DNA of 64,000 bases from Pseudopyrenochaeta lycopersici (lineage: Eukaryota; Ascomycota; Dothideomycetes; Pleosporales; Pseudopyrenochaetaceae), in NCBI GenBank assembly GCA_003313425.1, contig NHZP01000048.1, positions 186,001-250,000 on the forward strand. Direction: 5' to 3'. Under the pieces are notes generated by a model. That model did no database searches, was not told where the DNA came from, and saw only the letters and a program-made list of their open reading frames with translations. A program made the translations under genes and the position numbers. This document shows, one piece after another, positions 1-13,808 of the stretch. How positions within the stretch are numbered: the first letter of the stretch is position 1; each line of letters starts with the position of its first letter.

Positions 1-258
1 GACGGTCAATGGTAAGTAATCTGTTTCTGTAATCAACTACTCGGGCGGAGGCGGGAGTAATGCGGGGTAGAGCGCTTCTCCGAGAGTAGAAAAGCCATAC
101 AATGACAAATCATAAGCCTTTCCAGGAGTTCCGAACTATTGTACAAAAAGCTCCGAACAACAAAAAATCAGGCCCATCTATGTTCCTGTTCCGTGTCGCA
201 GGGCAATCGACAATCCGGCTTGCTTCATCACAACGTCTGCCTCGCATATTTTCCCTCT
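1..258. other. 5' flank of the first regulator gene
   Basis: No coding sequence that I can support. The short ATG-initiated frames here read as 5' leader of the Zn2Cys6 gene starting at 259. Confidence 0.4.
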
Positions 259-2805
259 ATGGCCGGACATGGCGACGCAACGAATGCGCCGCCAACGAAG
301 CGGCAAAAGGTTGAGGTCGCTTGTGACTTGTGCCGTTCCAAGAAGGTGCAGTACCGGGCTCTCTTATGAAAACGAAGCTGCTCTTACTCTTTTCACAGAT
401 CAAATGTGATAGTGTCAGACCAGGTACGATTTTCACTGTTTCTTGACACCTCATGTGATCTGTACCTTAAAGACGCTGGGTAACGCGTTCATTCGTTCTG
501 CCGTCGACCCCATAAGTGGTTGCGAAAACCGCACGTTAATCTTTAGCTAACACTTGTTTGCTTAGTGTGTGGTCCCTGCATGAAAAGGAAAGATCGTTCC
601 TCATGTTGCTCGTGGGATGGCAGTCTTTCCCGCAACCACCAGCCGTCACGAGCAGAGCTGTTGAGGCTTAGAAGGCGTATTCAAGAATTAGAGTCAAATG
701 CCGTTAATCAGGGAAACAAAGCCAACCAAAACCCTCAAAATAGCATAAACATAGATAACGTCGAAGTTTCAGACGTCCAGGCTGCACGAGGCATTGACCA
801 AAACAATATTAGCGTTCCCGAGTCAGGATTGGCCAATACTGGAAGACGTACTGGACTCTATTCGCTTGGCCAAAATCCCACAACTCCAATCTCACCCGCA
901 TGGACCCAGCCTTCAATAGGGAATCCACCTGCTACTGACAGAGTATTCTCCGAGCCTGCCAGCAGGTCGATAGGATCTTTGTTTGGCAACAATCATTTCT
1001 ATGGGAGCTCGAGCGCTGTCAGCTTCATCAGTCAGATGCGGAATGCCGTGCAGCAAAAGCTTGGTATTAGTGACTCGACAATACTTGCTAATCGAGAAGA
1101 CTTGCAAACGCATATATTGGGTGCGAAAGCTGCGCAGAGGCACAAACCGCTTGATTACGTGCTGCCAGGAAGGAGGAAAGCCGACAAGTTACTGTCTATA
1201 TATTGGGATATAGTACATCCACTCTATCCGTTCCTCGACAAACAGAAATTCCTCGCCCAGTACGAAACTCTGTGGATAACTCAAGAGAGCGATGAAGACG
1301 ACCCTGTGTTCCTCTGTACATTGAACCTCATATTTGCGCTCTCATCACAGCTCAATGTGGATATTTCCCCAAACGAGAGGCAATCTTCAGCGGAAGGTTT
1401 CTTCGAGCGAGCGAAAGAGTCCTTGGACCTCTGGAACTTGAATACTTTACAATCTGTTCAAATGTTGCTTTTGCTAAGCATCTATCTTCAAAGTTCGTGT
1501 GCAATTAATCAATGCTGGATGATTATAGGGGTGGCTATACGTACAGCACAAAGCCTCGGACTACATCTTTGCGAAACTAGTAGACGGATTGTGTCACAAA
1601 GAGAACGCGAGCTTGTACGCAAAGTGTGGCACACATGCGTCCTTCTAGACCGAATGGTGGCTATGACCTATGGTCGGCCTTCAATGGTCACTGTGCGCAT
1701 GGAAACGAAAGCTCCTATGCCGCTATCTATTGACGAGGAACTTCTAACCACAGAAGATTGCCTGCCAAGACCTTGTCCTAACCAGCCCTCTGTTATCGAA
1801 TTCTTTGTCCAATCACTTCGACTCTTCGAAATTTTAGATGAGGTACTAGTAGGATTCTATTCGGACTACCTTGAAAAGGTAGATTCAATCGAAGAGGGGC
1901 TGGAAGAACTCCTTGGACGGACTGCGACTAATAGCAAATGGTCTATATTGGATATCGACAGGAGGCTTCTGGACTGGGATAAAGACCTTCCACCCCACTT
2001 GAAAGTCGAGCACACATCACTCGACTCGGGCGTCTCTCGCACTTTCGCTCGCCAAGCAGTAATTCTGCGTCAACAGTTGGTCTCCGCTGTACCCAAAGGG
2101 CTTCGTAAATTACTTACAACTATCAGATATCTCCATATAAGGCTGCTTTCAATGAGACCTATACTGTCAGCTTACCTGAGCTCTGAAATCGGTGGTTCTG
2201 TTGGTGAGGCTGCCAATGAGTTATCGCTCTCTGAAAGAATAGCTATGCAATGTTCGGTGACATGTGTCAAAATTACACAGGAGATGATCGACCTCGGCTA
2301 CAGCAGACGTCCCAGTAACCCGGATTTGGTTGGTCTGACAGCGGCGTGGTGGCAGAACGTTCTTTTCATCTACAGTGCTGCTACGGTGCTTGTCGCCGCA
2401 AGACTGAGCCCCTCAATCTTGTCCGAGATACCGGAAGACTCGATCTTACAGTCATGGACTCGTGCAATTGACGTACTTAAGTCCTTTGAAGTTTTTAACC
2501 CTGTTATTCAGCGATGCGTAACGGCTCTCGAATTAATCTACCACCTCATCCCGGAACGCTGTTCCCATTCCAGGCATCAACCACAGCAGGACGAGATTAA
2601 TGCTGAAGAAGTTGAAGATATATCGTTTCATCCCCAGTTCCATAGGCAAGGGCTTCCAACTCAGGGTTTGACATATGTTCCACCCATGTGTGAGCAAGCA
2701 ATTGATGGTCTCGTAGAGCACGGCGGGAACGACGTACTCGATAAGAACTTTCTGTTCGCTGTGAATGACCTCTCCTGGCTTAGCGTTGTACCGTTTGAAG
2801 TCTAG
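259..2805 (+). CDS. Zn2Cys6 fungal-specific transcription factor
   Basis: Predicted nuclear DNA-binding regulator of 783 aa. Exons 259-345, 399-423 and 566-2805; both introns (53 and 142 nt) have GT-AG ends. The splices rebuild an intact binuclear zinc cluster, with cysteines at residues 22, 25, 32, 39, 42 and 51 (spacing 2-6-6-2-8). The middle exon is only 25 nt and supplies the third cysteine. A short heptad-like Leu/Arg helix (LLRLRRRIQELES) follows and may dimerise. The stretch around YWDIVHPLYPFLDKQKF marks the start of the fungal-specific regulatory domain (Fungal_trans type). The C-terminal part is helical without a recognisable motif. No neighbouring pathway gene indicates its target, so the regulon is unknown. 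The family call is firm; the function within the family is not. Confidence 0.9.
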
Positions 2806-4786
2806 AACCCTTCGATCAGCTTCACGAGCAAACAGGATCGTGCGTATCTCTAAGCTTGCAAGATTGGTTCAGTTTAGCCTTTGTAATGCAGACTCCAAAG
2901 ACACCAAGATATCAGACAAGATAGCAAACTAGTAGACAGACAGATTCAAGGATTAGACGTGACTTTGCCACAAAGTATCGGAGTCTGTTCTGAATCCTTG
3001 TTTAGAGTGCGCTCTACGGTATACCGTGCAAGAACTAGGAGTAAATTAACTTAGACATCGCACTGTAATTACATATCAGTTCAATCCAATTATATACAAG
3101 CAATAAACTCATATACAATCTTAGCGACCAACAAAATTTCGCTTCTACGGCCTCGAAACCTTCTACATAGAGCTAATTCATGAATAACATTACTATATTC
3201 ATTTATCTAGAGACATTGTTTCCTCTACGGACATATACTGGTGTCTGTATATTGATGTAGGAGGATATACGAGTCTTAAGACTTTTATGTACACATCTAA
3301 GCCCTCTAAATAGACCTGATGAACTCCTTCAAATCTACTTTATTGTTGGAAGAGATTAGGAAAGTCTTTTGACACCTGTGATTGTGGACGGGTGTTCTTT
3401 GCCTAGCGCCTGGCGACTCGCTGATAAAACACGGTTACCACTTGCGTTGATATCAGCAAAGTGTTCAAACAATTATCGAGGAAATATCGAACGCTCCGTA
3501 GCATAGTGCTCCCTATACCGTCCTCGAAGCACTGGACACTCGAATCTCAGTCACTGCCGCAGTTTCATGACCACTAAAGACCGGGGCTATAATGTGGTTC
3601 GCGTTGTGAGAATGGGAGACAGAACTCATAGCGTGGGTCCACTGCATATTCCCACCACCTTCTGCGTTGAAAATGGACACGCGAAATCCATTTTTAGTGT
3701 CTGGGCCTAATATGCATCTATTGGCACAGTTTAAATTAGGGTTGTACACTGTTGTAGGCGCTGGTATATCCATGGTCGCAGAATATGTAAGAGAGGATGT
3801 GACCATGGAACCATTTCGGACAGAAGCGGTCGACATCATGCCATCAGTGTGCCACAGAGTGGCGAAAGGGAAGTATAAAAGATTTGGGCAGCCTCATGAC
3901 GAGATACGGGATTTCAGGGATTATATAGTTCTCCAGTATGTCTGTGAAAGCATATACCATGACTTGAGCGAGCTGAGAATTAAGGTCGCCTTTGATTGGT
4001 AGCCAAGCTTACAGCGGCGTATTTGTTCGCTGGCCAGGTTATTTAATCATTCGTGCCGGAGAGATAGCGGCGTTACAAAGTTCCTCTCTTTGGCTGATCA
4101 GAAGTTGTGCCATTGTCCCGCTCATTGCACGTACTCTGCTCGCGAGGTGAGGTAGATGTACCGACAATGCTTTCAGCCTCGAGACATTCTAGATCAATTT
4201 ATGTATCGTCTGCCTATGCGCAACGAACCCTTCAGCTTGTGTGTGCTTGCACTTGCTCTCAGCTCCTCCATGATTAGCCCGATAAGAATAGCACGTAACC
4301 AACTTCGACTAGTCTCGTTTCTACCTCTATCGCCTCTCTGAAATTCCCTCAAGAGCCATTCCTGGCGTGGTAGCACTTCGCGCTGGTGGTCCTTGTCTTT
4401 ATCATCTTTCTCCTCTTGTCGCCGGTGTAAATGATCACGAGGAAAATACAGGCGGTGACAGCGCGGGCCAGTGAGGCGCCTGCAGAGAATGCTCAAAAAT
4501 AAGAAAGGATATAGAGCCAGGGAGCCATGAGTAGAGAACAAATAGTGGGCTTCAGGAAGCATACACGTCCATGTAGGGTTTAATACCAGCATGGGCCAAA
4601 TTGTTGAACCCGTGAATTGCTTCAGAACTCCACTTCACGGTCTAGTTAATACGCAGTGGTATGTACAGGTTTACTAGACATATATCAGTGCTTCAAAGAG
4701 TAGCTGAATTGTACTGCCATGTAATTTCACGGTATGTAGACATCTGACAATGAACATTGATACCCGTCCGCCAAGCCTAAGCCGTC
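2806..4786. other. Intergenic, no supported gene
   Basis: About 2 kb, AT-rich at 2.9-3.4 kb. A 111-codon plus frame (3667-4002) and a 108-codon minus frame (3513-3839) overlap each other and match nothing I recognise. On the minus strand near 4.39-4.49 kb a possible acceptor precedes a hydrophobic stretch (VTACIFLVIIYTG) followed by Lys/Arg residues, like a membrane exon. I could not build a gene around it. Confidence 0.4.
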
Positions 4787-4939
4787 ATGGCAGCTAAGCT
4801 AGCGTCCCGGTCAGAGCTCCAACCCACTTCGATCTCCAACTTCGTCACCCAGCGGGCTGCGAGGAGACATACCCACCGCCGCCTACGAACGACTTTGAGC
4901 GACCCCTTCCTGCCCTCCGAATCGCTCACCACCACCACG

Positions 4940-6831
<1,892 letters not shown>

Positions 6832-8301
6832 GAACGTAGTTATGTAGAGTGTATATCTTGTTGCAAATAGATCGATGCAACGACCTTGTTCAATGAGCGG
6901 CTTCACGTTGCGTACTTCAGACTTGTTTCAATCGACCTTGTGACACTTGCCATGATGTGCTTCAGATAGTCAGTGAAGGTGTAAGTGAACTTCTATATTG
7001 CACCATGAGCCCTACGATGCCATCTACCACCGGTCCTCCGCATGCAGAAACGTTTCCAAGAGACAGCTTGTCTTCCCAGCACGGCAAAGGTTGCACACTG
7101 CTGCCCATGCATGACTGATGTGCAATCAGTGATGAAGCTCAGGTTCACTACCCACTGAAAATATCACGTCTCTCCTTCACCTCTGTAATAAACAAAGCAC
7201 CGTGCACTGTCATGCAGGTGCAGTGCAAACGGCGTCTTGACCTTCTAAAACCCTACGCACTGTACAAATTAATTAACTACACCATAAACAATCGCACAGT
7301 TACTGCTATTGACGAAGGTCTTGCACCACTATCTCTCTGTGTTGGACAGAATCTTGATCGAGGATTGAGTGAAGATGACTTCAGGGTAAGGACTATTTCG
7401 TTTTGTTTTGAGCGGCTGGCCACGCCTGCTTTTTGTTTTCACTTGTTACGTTCCAGCGCTGCCATTGTTCTTGCTTTCGGATAGGGGTTGATTGATGTCT
7501 TGCGTTTGGGTTCTGGCTGAGTGGGCGTGGGCGGTGCCGAGTCCAGCGAGTTGGGATGCTTCAGGGGAGTGGACGACAGCGAGGTAAGTTGTCCAGGGCT
7601 CCGAGGAACCACAGTACTGCCAAATTTGACCATAATTTTGTAGACTCCATCCGGGACGAACATTTGCTCAGACTCCAGCTACAGCTCACCACTGCTTCAC
7701 CCGATCGACCTGCCTTGACAAGCAACACACATCCGAGTCACCTCAGTATCGCATACATCACATCACAGCCTGGATAGCTTCGAGGTTAGAGTGATCGTTC
7801 AACTACAAGTCTAGGAGCCATTGCAGGCGCCAGGCTGCTCAGTAATTTGGCGCTATAGCCATCTACCAAAGGCTGTAGACGGCAATCCTTAGCATAGAGA
7901 GCAGACTACTTATAGCATTACGTGAGTGAATTGAGTTTATACTGATCTAAGCTGTTAGGGACGTAAATCATGGTGGAGTGTGGTACGACTCGAACATACC
8001 TTGGGAGGACCGCTCCTGGCTCCACGAGAAGATTTGCGAGCTCGATTCCTGGTCAATAATCGGCCAATTCGCCTTTAGGCGATATTCCCCTCAATTTGCC
8101 ATAGCAACTGAGGTCTCCGTGAGCAAGACATGGCACCAGCGGAGGGCGCCTCATATGACAGTGAGGCTCCACTACCTGTATGATGACCAGTAAGTTGTAA
8201 TCCGTGTGGGTCATTGTAGCCACCATAATGTTTCGTAACTGTTTTGTTAATGCATGCCAGGGGGACGAGCTCGTATGCTGGCACTGCGCATATCTACTTG
8301 G
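6832..8301. other. Intergenic, no firm gene
   Basis: Contains a 64-codon minus-strand ATG frame (7439-7633, MVKFGSTVVP...) rich in Pro/Ser/Lys, without a known domain. A plus-strand frame at 7978-8193 looks like chance. Nothing else supported. Confidence 0.35.
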
Positions 8302-8756
8302 ATGGCTCCGAAACCTTGGACTGGTATGGCAGTCGGCTTCGCTGGGGCAAGCAAGCGGGCGAAAAAGAATACACGAAGTGGAATGTAAGTAGTTACTCTC
8401 GTCTATTGGAAACAAGTCAGCGAGATGCTTAAAAAGCGCAAGAAGCTCGAGGAGCGGCCGGCCCACCTACCACTAGCACCAAGAGGACCAATGCCAGTTT
8501 ACCGCCCAGAAGCGTTTACCCTTCCCGCATCACAACCCCTGCTGGCAGTGCCCTCCTCTTCATCCGAGGGTATTTCGTCACCACCTTCGTTCTCCTACCG
8601 TCTTTCTGACTCCGAATGGGTATGTACAATATTTTACAGAACCATGCTCTTGGCTTTCATTACAAGAACCGCGTGGCGTTAACTGACTTAATCCAGCCCC
8701 CTCTAGGGTCTACGATTGTGCCCCGGGACTCTGGTCGTCGTCGCCGTCCCGCCTAG
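8302..8756 (+). CDS. Small basic protein of unknown function
   Basis: Model with exons 8302-8384, 8421-8619 and 8697-8756, giving 113 aa. Both introns (36 and 77 nt) have good fungal ends (donors GTAAGT and GTATGT; the second carries a CTGAC-like branch site before CAG). The reading frame is kept only with these splices, which supports a real gene, although the first intron is short. The protein has a Lys/Arg-rich helix (MLKKRKKLEERP) near residues 30-42, a Pro/Ser middle and an Arg-rich tail (GRRRRPA). I recognise no family. Further in-frame ATGs lie at 8275 and, across another possible intron, at 8180. The last 47 nt overlap the coding end of the convergent gene at 8710-9339. Confidence 0.4.
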
Positions 8757-9339
8757 ACTGAGAACCTCCAAGCGGTTCCAGCCTTCTTGCCCCCCGTTCC
8801 ACCTTGAGAGTAGCTTCGGAGTGTGTATAGAAGTTCCCCAGTATCGCCCACATTCTCTCTCTCAGGCGCTCAAATGGTTGTTCGCCTTGCCGTGTGTTCA
8901 TGGGGTCTTTTCTGTAGTCGTGGAAGAGGACGCCGTAGACGAGAATAAAGCCTATCATGCTCCACTGCACAATCTTGACCCACCTGTCCCACTGTGGCCG
9001 TAATGCCTTCAATTTGGTGCGCCGCTTGAACTTGCGTTCAAACCGGAATTGTTGCTTCTCGGTCAACTCGCGTAGGTTCGGCGGCCATTTCTTCTTGACG
9101 CGGAAGCGGTTGCGCGCAAAGTCAAAGGGCGGGAGCGTTTTCTTATTGCGGCCGAGCAGGCGATTGATGAACTGCAGCATCGTGGCAGTCGCAGATTTGG
9201 CGGCTCGGGCGACTGGGAATTGGTTGACTCGCAATGCAAATACGGCGACTTGTGGCTGACCTTCACCCAGGCTCTCCAAAAGCTTGCGCACGGATGTCGG
9301 CAACTCTTGGCGGCCGCACTTTGCTCGATTGCCTTCCAA
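8710..9339 (-). CDS. Conserved-looking basic single-pass membrane protein, 5' end uncertain
   Basis: Open frame of 209 codons with coding character. The first in-frame ATG is at 9180, giving 156 aa (MLQFINRLLGRNKK...). The upstream frame (LLESLGEG, VARAAKSATA) also looks coding, so the true start may lie in an upstream exon that I could not define. The middle is strongly basic (RVKKKWPP, RFERKFKRRTKLK), followed by one membrane segment (IVQWSMIGFILVYGVLF) and an acidic/Arg C-terminus. A basic helix plus one membrane span suggests a mitochondrial inner-membrane protein, but that is inference and I cannot name a family. It is divergent from LeuRS with about 100 bp between them, so the promoter is probably shared. 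Confidence 0.6.
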   Translation of the reverse strand: MEGNRAKCGRQELPTSVRKLLESLGEGQPQVAVFALRVNQFPVARAAKSATATMLQFINRLLGRNKKTLPPFDFARNRFRVKKKWPPNLRELTEKQQFRFERKFKRRTKLKALRPQWDRWVKIVQWSMIGFILVYGVLFHDYRKDPMNTRQGEQPFERLRERMWAILGNFYTHSEATLKVERGARRLEPLGGSQSRRDGDDDQSPGAQS

Positions 9340-9442
9340 AAGGGTATGACTGGTAAGTAGCGCTTTGACCCCAGCCCACCAACTCTACTGCTACGCCTCT
9401 CTTCTTACACTCACTTCACTGCATTTCCGAGCATACGACACC

Positions 9443-12400
9443 ATGGCTGAGGTGCCGGTGCCCAAAGACGCGCCGAAAAGCGCTGTTGCCGTGACTCTCG
9501 ACCTGCTCAAGCCGCAAGAAGCAGAATCTAAAACACTCAAGATCGAAAACACGGAAAAGAGAGATACCTTGATCGAGGCCGAGAAACGCTACCAGAAGGC
9601 GTGGCAAGAGCAGGGAGTTTTTCAGCCGGACGCACCGTCCATCGATGAAGTGCCCTTCGACACCACTACACCCGATGAACTGCATGAAAAGTACCCAAAA
9701 TGGTTCGGCAACTTTGCTTACCCTTACATGAATGGGACCCTCCACGCTGGCCATGGATTCACAGCATCAAAAGTCGAATTCACTGCCGGCTTCCAGAGGA
9801 TGATTGGCAAGCGGGTGCTATTTCCTCTGGGATACCACGTGACTGGCATGCCCATTAAGGTAGGCTACTTCCCGATGCTCGGTATACAAAGGGCTGGACT
9901 AACTTCTGCAGGCTTGTGCAGACAAGCTCATCAGAGAAGTCGAGCAGTTTGGCCAAAATTTCGAAAGATGCCCGTTGGAAGACGTTCTCGGCGACGTACC
10001 AGAACCTCCAGCACCAACTCAGGCTGAGGCCAAGACCGATCTTACCAAATTCAAGGCTCACAAGGGCAAAGCCGCAGCCAAAACTGTCAAGACCAAGTAT
10101 CAGTTCCAGATCATGCTGGCTCAAGGGATACCACTTGAGGAGATCCACAAGTTCGCCGATCCGTACCACTGGATTGAATTCTTTCCCCCGCTAGCAAAGC
10201 GTGATCTCATTAACTTTGGCGCACGCATAGATTGGCGACGACAGTTCGTTACCACGGATGCTAATCCATACTATGATTCTTTCGTTGCTTGGCAGATGCG
10301 CAAACTCCTAGATCTCAAGAAGATCATCTTCGCAAAGCGGTATACCGTCTACAGTCCAAAGGATGGCCAAGCTTGCATGGACCATGACAGGCAGTCTGGT
10401 GAAGGTGTTGGCGTTCAAGAGTACACCGCTTTGAAAATGAAGGTCGTCAAGTGGGCAGACTCGGCGAAAGATCTCGAGGCCAAAGTGCCCCAAGGTGCCA
10501 GCGCCTACTTCATCCCTGCGACGCTGCGACCCGAGACCATGTATGGCCAGACGTCATGCTTTGTGAGCCCAACTATAGAATACGGGCTATTCAAGGTCAC
10601 AGGCACAGAGTACTTTATATGCAGCGAGCGCGCGGCGCGCAACATGTGCTATCAGCCTGGGATCTTCCCTGAGTGGGGTCAGCATCCAAGGGTCGCCAGC
10701 TTCACAGGAAAGGAAGTCATTGGTACTATTGTCAATGCTCCCCTCTCAATCCACAAGGAGGTCTATATTCTTCCCATGGAGACAGTCAAGGACACCAAAG
10801 GCACAGCGGTCGTTACCTGTGTGCCCTCCGATTCGCCAGACGACTACATCACCTCACTTGATCTGGCTAAGAAGGCCGAGTACTACGGGATACAAAAAGA
10901 GTGGGTAAAATTCGACGACATCCTTCCAATCATCGATACACCCACCTATGGCAACCTCACCGCAAAGAAACTGGTCGAGGAGCTGAAGATCCAGTCACCA
11001 AAGGATTCCGCCAAGCTTGCGGATGCGAAAGAGAAGGCTTACAAGGAAGGCTTCTACAAGGGCAAGATGTTATACGGTGAATTCACAGGCAAGCCAGTCG
11101 AAGAAGCCAAGAATCTAGTTCGCAAGCAGTTGATCGATGCCGGAGACGCCTTTGCGTATGCTGAGCCAGATGGCAAAGTCATCAGCCGAAGTGGAGATGA
11201 CTGTGTCGCGGCCTTGCTGGACCAGTGGTACATGAACTACGGCACGGCCGCTAATGGCGGAGATGGCGAATGGGCTGAGAAGGTTAGATCACACATCGAG
11301 GGTGACCTCAACCTGTACTATCCCGAAGCCAAGAATCAGTTCTTGCGAGTTGTCGACTGGCTCAGCATCTGGGCTTGCGCTCGTTCATACGGCCTGGGAA
11401 CCAAGGTGCCTTGGGATCCGAGTGTGATGGTGGAGAGTCTGTCGGACTCAACCATCTATCAGGCCTACTATTCATTCGCACATTTGCTACACAAGGATAT
11501 GTTTGGCAAAGAAATTGGCCCTCTCGGTATCAAGCCTGAGCAACTGAATGACGACATTTGGGACTACGTGTTTGGCCGTCGTGAGCGCTCAGATCTGCCT
11601 CAGTCCGACCTCCCAAAAAAGACTCTCGAAACTCTAAGGCGGCATTTTGACTACTGGTATCCGGTCGACATGAGGGCCAGTGGCAAGGACCTTATCCAAA
11701 ACCATCTTACCTTCAACCTATACGTCCATACCGCCCTATTCCCGAAGGAACGTTGGCCACGCAGCTTCCGCGTGAATGGTCATCTGCTCCTGAACGGCGA
11801 CAAGATGAGCAAGTCCACGGGTAATTTCCTCACCATTGCTGGGGCTGTCGAGAAGTTTGGCGCTGATGCTACACGCATTGCACTTGCCGACGCAGGAGAC
11901 GAGATTACCGATGCCAACTTCGAGGAGACTGTCGCAAACAGCAACATCTTGAAGCTGTTTGAGCTGCGCAAGTGGTGCGAGGAACTTGTTGTAGAGGCTA
12001 TCTACGTTACAGATGCTGCCGAATATACGGAAAAGAGAGCGAACGAGCGTCTCAGGAATGCGGACGTTGTTCAGCGAAAGAGCGGTAGCAAGCGCTACCT
12101 ATTCGATGACATGTTCGAGAACGAGATGCATTTGCTAGTTGAGGAGGCGTTCCAGCACTACTCTGTCACCTCTTACAAGCTAGCGCTCAAATCTGGCTTC
12201 TACGACTTTACTTCTGCGCGAGATTTCTACCGCGAGGCTACCAGGGCCGCAGGTATTGGAATGCACGAAGATCTTGTCAAGAAGTATATCAAGCTGCAGG
12301 CCCTTCTGATTACCCCTCTTGCGCCGCATTGGTCCGAATACATTTGGTTGGAAGTCCTGAAGGAAACTGAGACCATCCAGAACGCTCAGTGGCCGAAGGT

Positions 12401-13032
12401 GCCTCAGGCTGATGCAGCGCTCACTGCAGCTCGCGAGTTTGTTCGCACTACGCAATCAAACATTACGTCGGCTGAAGGTGCGGCCGTTAAGAGGCTTTCA
12501 AAGGGTAAGGCTTCGTCGTTCGATCCCAAGAAAGAGAAGAAAATTACCATTTTTGCGGCGCAAGAATGGCCCGCCTGGCAGACCAAGTGAGTCGACTTGT
12601 TGGCATTAAGAGATTATTACTAATACAATCAGGTACATCGACTTGATCCGCAACTCTTCTGGTGCCATTGATATCAAGGCTATCAGCAAGCAGATCGACA
12701 AGGCCGAGTCCAAGAAAGCTATGCCCTTTATCAACGCGCTCAAGCGCCGCCTCGACAACGGTGAGCCCAAGGAAGTTGTTCTGAACCGCGAACTCGCATT
12801 TGATGAACTGAGTACTCTTCGTGCCATGATCCCTGGGCTGAAGCAGACGGTGCAAAAGTGCGTTGACGTGGAGATTATCACAGTCGCAGAAGGTGGAAAG
12901 GAAGGAACAGTGATCAAAGAGGATGGTAGCAAGGGTGAGACGAGGTCAGATTTGCCGCCTAACGCCGCGAGTGCGGAGCCGGGTAGCCCCAGCTTTGCAT
13001 TTGAGAATGTGGAGAGCCTGCCAGTGAGGTAG
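9443..13032 (+). CDS. CDC60: Cytosolic leucyl-tRNA synthetase
   Basis: Charges tRNA-Leu with leucine in the cytosol. Exons 9443-9859, 9912-12586 and 12633-13032 give 1163 aa, close to eukaryotic cytosolic LeuRS. Class I signatures are present: the HIGH-type motif as HAGH (residues 101-104, in NGTLHAGHGF) and KMSKS at 770-774 (GDKMSKSTGN). Between them lies the large CP1 editing region (YIPATLRPETMYGQT-like block, here FIPATLRPETMYGQT, and VVTCVPSDSPDDY). The C-terminal extension is the eukaryote/archaeal type, and there is no mitochondrial presequence. The last intron (12587-12632) starts inside the AAG codon before a false TGA. Symbol by orthology to budding yeast. Confidence 0.95.
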
Positions 13033-13808
13033 GCTTGCCAAGTCGTTTTTGTTTGGGCTCACACGTGTGGTTGCGATAGACGATGTCAATGGTTATGCAA
13101 TGAAATGTCTCATGATAGATAGACTTGATGATATGACAAAGAAGGGCATTCGTTCGAGTATGTACTACATTTTGTCTGATCTATTTGATATGCCTCATGA
13201 TCGTGATGATGCTATTGAGCTAAGAGGAGGTAATACTCCAGTAACACACCTGGCCAGCGATGAAGCTCAATACGAACAAAAGGAGTCATACTCTGAGAAT
13301 AACTTTATACTGCTAATATATTACTCATCAAGTCATCATTGGACTCAGCTATATATACTCATCAAGACCTGCAGTATCACATCGACCACAACCCCGTGTA
13401 GCCCCAACAGAAGGTGACCAAGCGAAAATGTAAGAACAAAGTATGCAGCAGTGTTATGTATATTCCTTGACGCCAATTTTGTCTGTACAAAGAGAGGAGG
13501 GTATATTCCTTACGCGAGTCATGCAAAAGAGGAACAAGACGAAACAAGTGAAATGGAAGGGAAGAAAGGGAATGATTCTCGTAATATGGATAAGGAGGGT
13601 AGGGGAAGAGAGATACAAAGTAAAGATAAGTACGTGGGTGAGTATGAGGAAAAGAGGAAAACGCCATCGCTATGCTAATCTTGGTTCCAAATGTTTTCAA
13701 ATCGTCATCATCGTTATCATGTCGTTAAGCAAGCAGCAAAACATCCCTCCAATATACCAAATTCGATGCAGACAAGCTCATCAGCGACTATCCATGGTCA
13801 AGACCTGG
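13033..13808. other. Intergenic, 3' flanks of convergent genes
   Basis: AT-rich spacer between LeuRS and the convergent coiled-coil gene. Purine/pyrimidine-biased runs near 13.5-13.6 kb. No gene supported. Confidence 0.4.

Noticed and set aside
3513..4002. Overlapping 108- and 111-codon frames on opposite strands
   Set aside because: Mutually exclusive, no recognisable motif, no splice partners found.
7439..7633. 64-codon minus-strand ATG frame (MVKFGSTVVP...)
   Set aside because: Short, Pro/Ser-rich, no motif or splice context; kept only as a remark in the intergenic entry.
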